NCBI RefSeq assembly: GCF_012927305.1
Contig: NZ_JABBGH010000004.1
Coordinates: 1-64,000 of the forward strand
Reading direction: 5' to 3'
Source of the DNA: Hymenobacter polaris
GTDB taxonomy: Bacteria > Bacteroidota > Bacteroidia > Cytophagales > Hymenobacteraceae
Length of the DNA: 64,000 nt
Shown here: positions 63,149 through 64,000 of the stretch, piece after piece
Layout: each line of letters starts with the position of its first letter
Position numbering within the stretch: the stretch's first letter is position 1
The notes under the pieces: model-generated
What the model was told of the DNA's origin: nothing
The model's input: the letters and a program-made list of their open reading frames with translations, nothing else
Database searches by the model: none
Program-made: the position numbers and the translations under genes

Positions 63149-64000
63149 ATGAATACAATGCGCGCAACGCGCCTGCTGGCGCTTTCGGCGGCCCTGGTTT
63201 TCTCCCAGAGCTGCAAGTCGTTTCTCGACAAAGACCCCATAGGGACCATCACGCAGGGCAACCTCTTTAACGACCCCACCAACGCCGTGCAGGCCATCAA
63301 CGGCGTGTACGACGTGGCCAGCTGGGACCAGGGGCCCAAGTTTGGGGTGGGCGACTACGTGGGCCAGACCTACGAGTGGATGTTTGGCGACGTGATGACC
63401 GACGACGCTGAGAAGGGCAGCACGCCCAGCGACTTCACGCCCCTGACCGAGCTGAAAACCTGGACGATGACGCCGGCCAACTCGCCGCTCACCACGCTCT
63501 GGGTGCATAGCTTCACGGGCATCGCCCGCGCCAACACGGTGCTCAACAACATCGACGCGGGCACCATCGACGCGGCCCTGAAGACGCGCCTCAAGGGCGA
63601 GGCGTATTTTCTGCGGGGCTACTTCTACTTTAACCTGGTCAAGTCGTTCGGGGGCGTGCCGCTGTTCAGCCAGCCGGTGCTGCCGGGCGAGTCGGCCAGC
63701 GTGAAGCGGGCCAGCATCGCCGAAACCTACGCCTTCATTGAAAGCGACTGGAAGAACGCCGCCACCATGCTGCCCGAAAAGAGCGGCTACGCCAGCGGGG
63801 ACCTGGGCCGCGCCACCAAGGGAGCCGCCAACGGCTACCTGGCCCGCATCTATATGTACCAGCTGGGCACCGACAATACCAACAAGCACACCTGGCAGGA
63901 AGTGTACGATTTGACGAGCACCATCATTACCTCCAACCAGTACAGCCTGTATCCGAACTACGCCGCCATCCACCAGGACATTGGCGAGAACAGCAGCGAG
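63149..64000 (+). CDS. SusD/RagB-family lipoprotein, partial (runs off the window)
   Basis: ATG 63149 begins a frame that stays open to the window end (284 residues visible). Lipobox ALVFSQSCKSFLDKDP, Cys at about 22, followed by the SusD-type start FLDKDPIGTITQGNLFNDPT. The helical framework is seen in TRLKGEAYFLRGYFYFNLVK and FGGVPLFSQPVLPGESAS. 26 bp after the second susC; partner of that transporter. The C-terminal half lies outside the window. Confidence 0.92.
   Translation, partial: MNTMRATRLLALSAALVFSQSCKSFLDKDPIGTITQGNLFNDPTNAVQAINGVYDVASWDQGPKFGVGDYVGQTYEWMFGDVMTDDAEKGSTPSDFTPLTELKTWTMTPANSPLTTLWVHSFTGIARANTVLNNIDAGTIDAALKTRLKGEAYFLRGYFYFNLVKSFGGVPLFSQPVLPGESASVKRASIAETYAFIESDWKNAATMLPEKSGYASGDLGRATKGAANGYLARIYMYQLGTDNTNKHTWQEVYDLTSTIITSNQYSLYPNYAAIHQDIGENSSE

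Overview
The window looks like part of a large plasmid, or an integrated plasmid, from a GC-rich Bacteroidota, most likely the Hymenobacter/Cytophagales group. The grounds are SusC/SusD pairs, BfmA/BtgA-type mobilisation genes, an ECF sigma module with an OMP_b-brl-like TonB receptor, promoters ending in CCTTTG, and many GC-rich intergenic hairpins. No rRNA, tRNA, CRISPR array or essential chromosomal gene was seen.

Layout, left to right. 0-2.3 kb: two paralogous XRE regulators that share an operator-like motif, a relic of a type I restriction HsdR C-terminus, and two unknown proteins. 2.4-4.5 kb: a leftward relaxase plus BfmA/BtgA accessory pair. 4.7-7.2 kb: a gene-free tract that is strikingly pyrimidine-rich on the + strand, ending at a compact SF2 helicase (7.2-8.4 kb). 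8.4-10.8 kb: small DNA-binding and hypothetical genes and an orphan AbiEi-like protein. 11.1-12.5 kb: parA plus a small partner gene, flanked by AT-rich palindromes. 13,224-21,934: a complete Tn3-family transposon with 38-bp inverted ends and a TTCTA target duplication. It carries tnpA (broken by one amber codon), a resolvase, and a cargo of ECF sigma factor, anti-sigma-like protein, two exported or membrane proteins and a TonB-dependent receptor. 22.2-24.0 kb: an iteron origin (four iterons in one direction, five plus a partial in the other) and a Rep_3 initiator with a strong terminator. 24-29 kb: DoxX, a broken S41 peptidase/HelD chimera, a Gfo/Idh/MocA oxidoreductase and an IS3 relic.

29-64 kb is a polysaccharide utilisation region. 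It encodes a CE2-like esterase, GH27, a GH30-like enzyme, a surface glycan-binding lipoprotein, SusD/SusC, GH9, GH3, GH2 beta-mannosidase, GH97, a sialate-O-acetylesterase-like enzyme, an AraC regulator, an SSS symporter, GH130, a cellobiose/mannobiose 2-epimerase, GH28 and a second SusC/SusD pair that runs off the window. The combination of beta-mannosidase, epimerase, mannosyl-glucose phosphorylase, alpha-galactosidases, beta-glucosidase and acetyl esterases points to acetylated galactoglucomannan as the main substrate (inference).

Main observations: (1) a shared promoter architecture, TACAAGYAAAYGC, then ATTA, then CCTTTG at nearly fixed spacing, in front of the GH2 gene, the symporter operon and the second susC; (2) the 2.4-kb pyrimidine tract; (3) the Tn3 transposon carrying a whole ECF-sigma/TonB-receptor unit; (4) the paired XRE operators; (5) several families of intergenic hairpin repeats, one of which supplies the stop codon and C-terminus of the epimerase gene.
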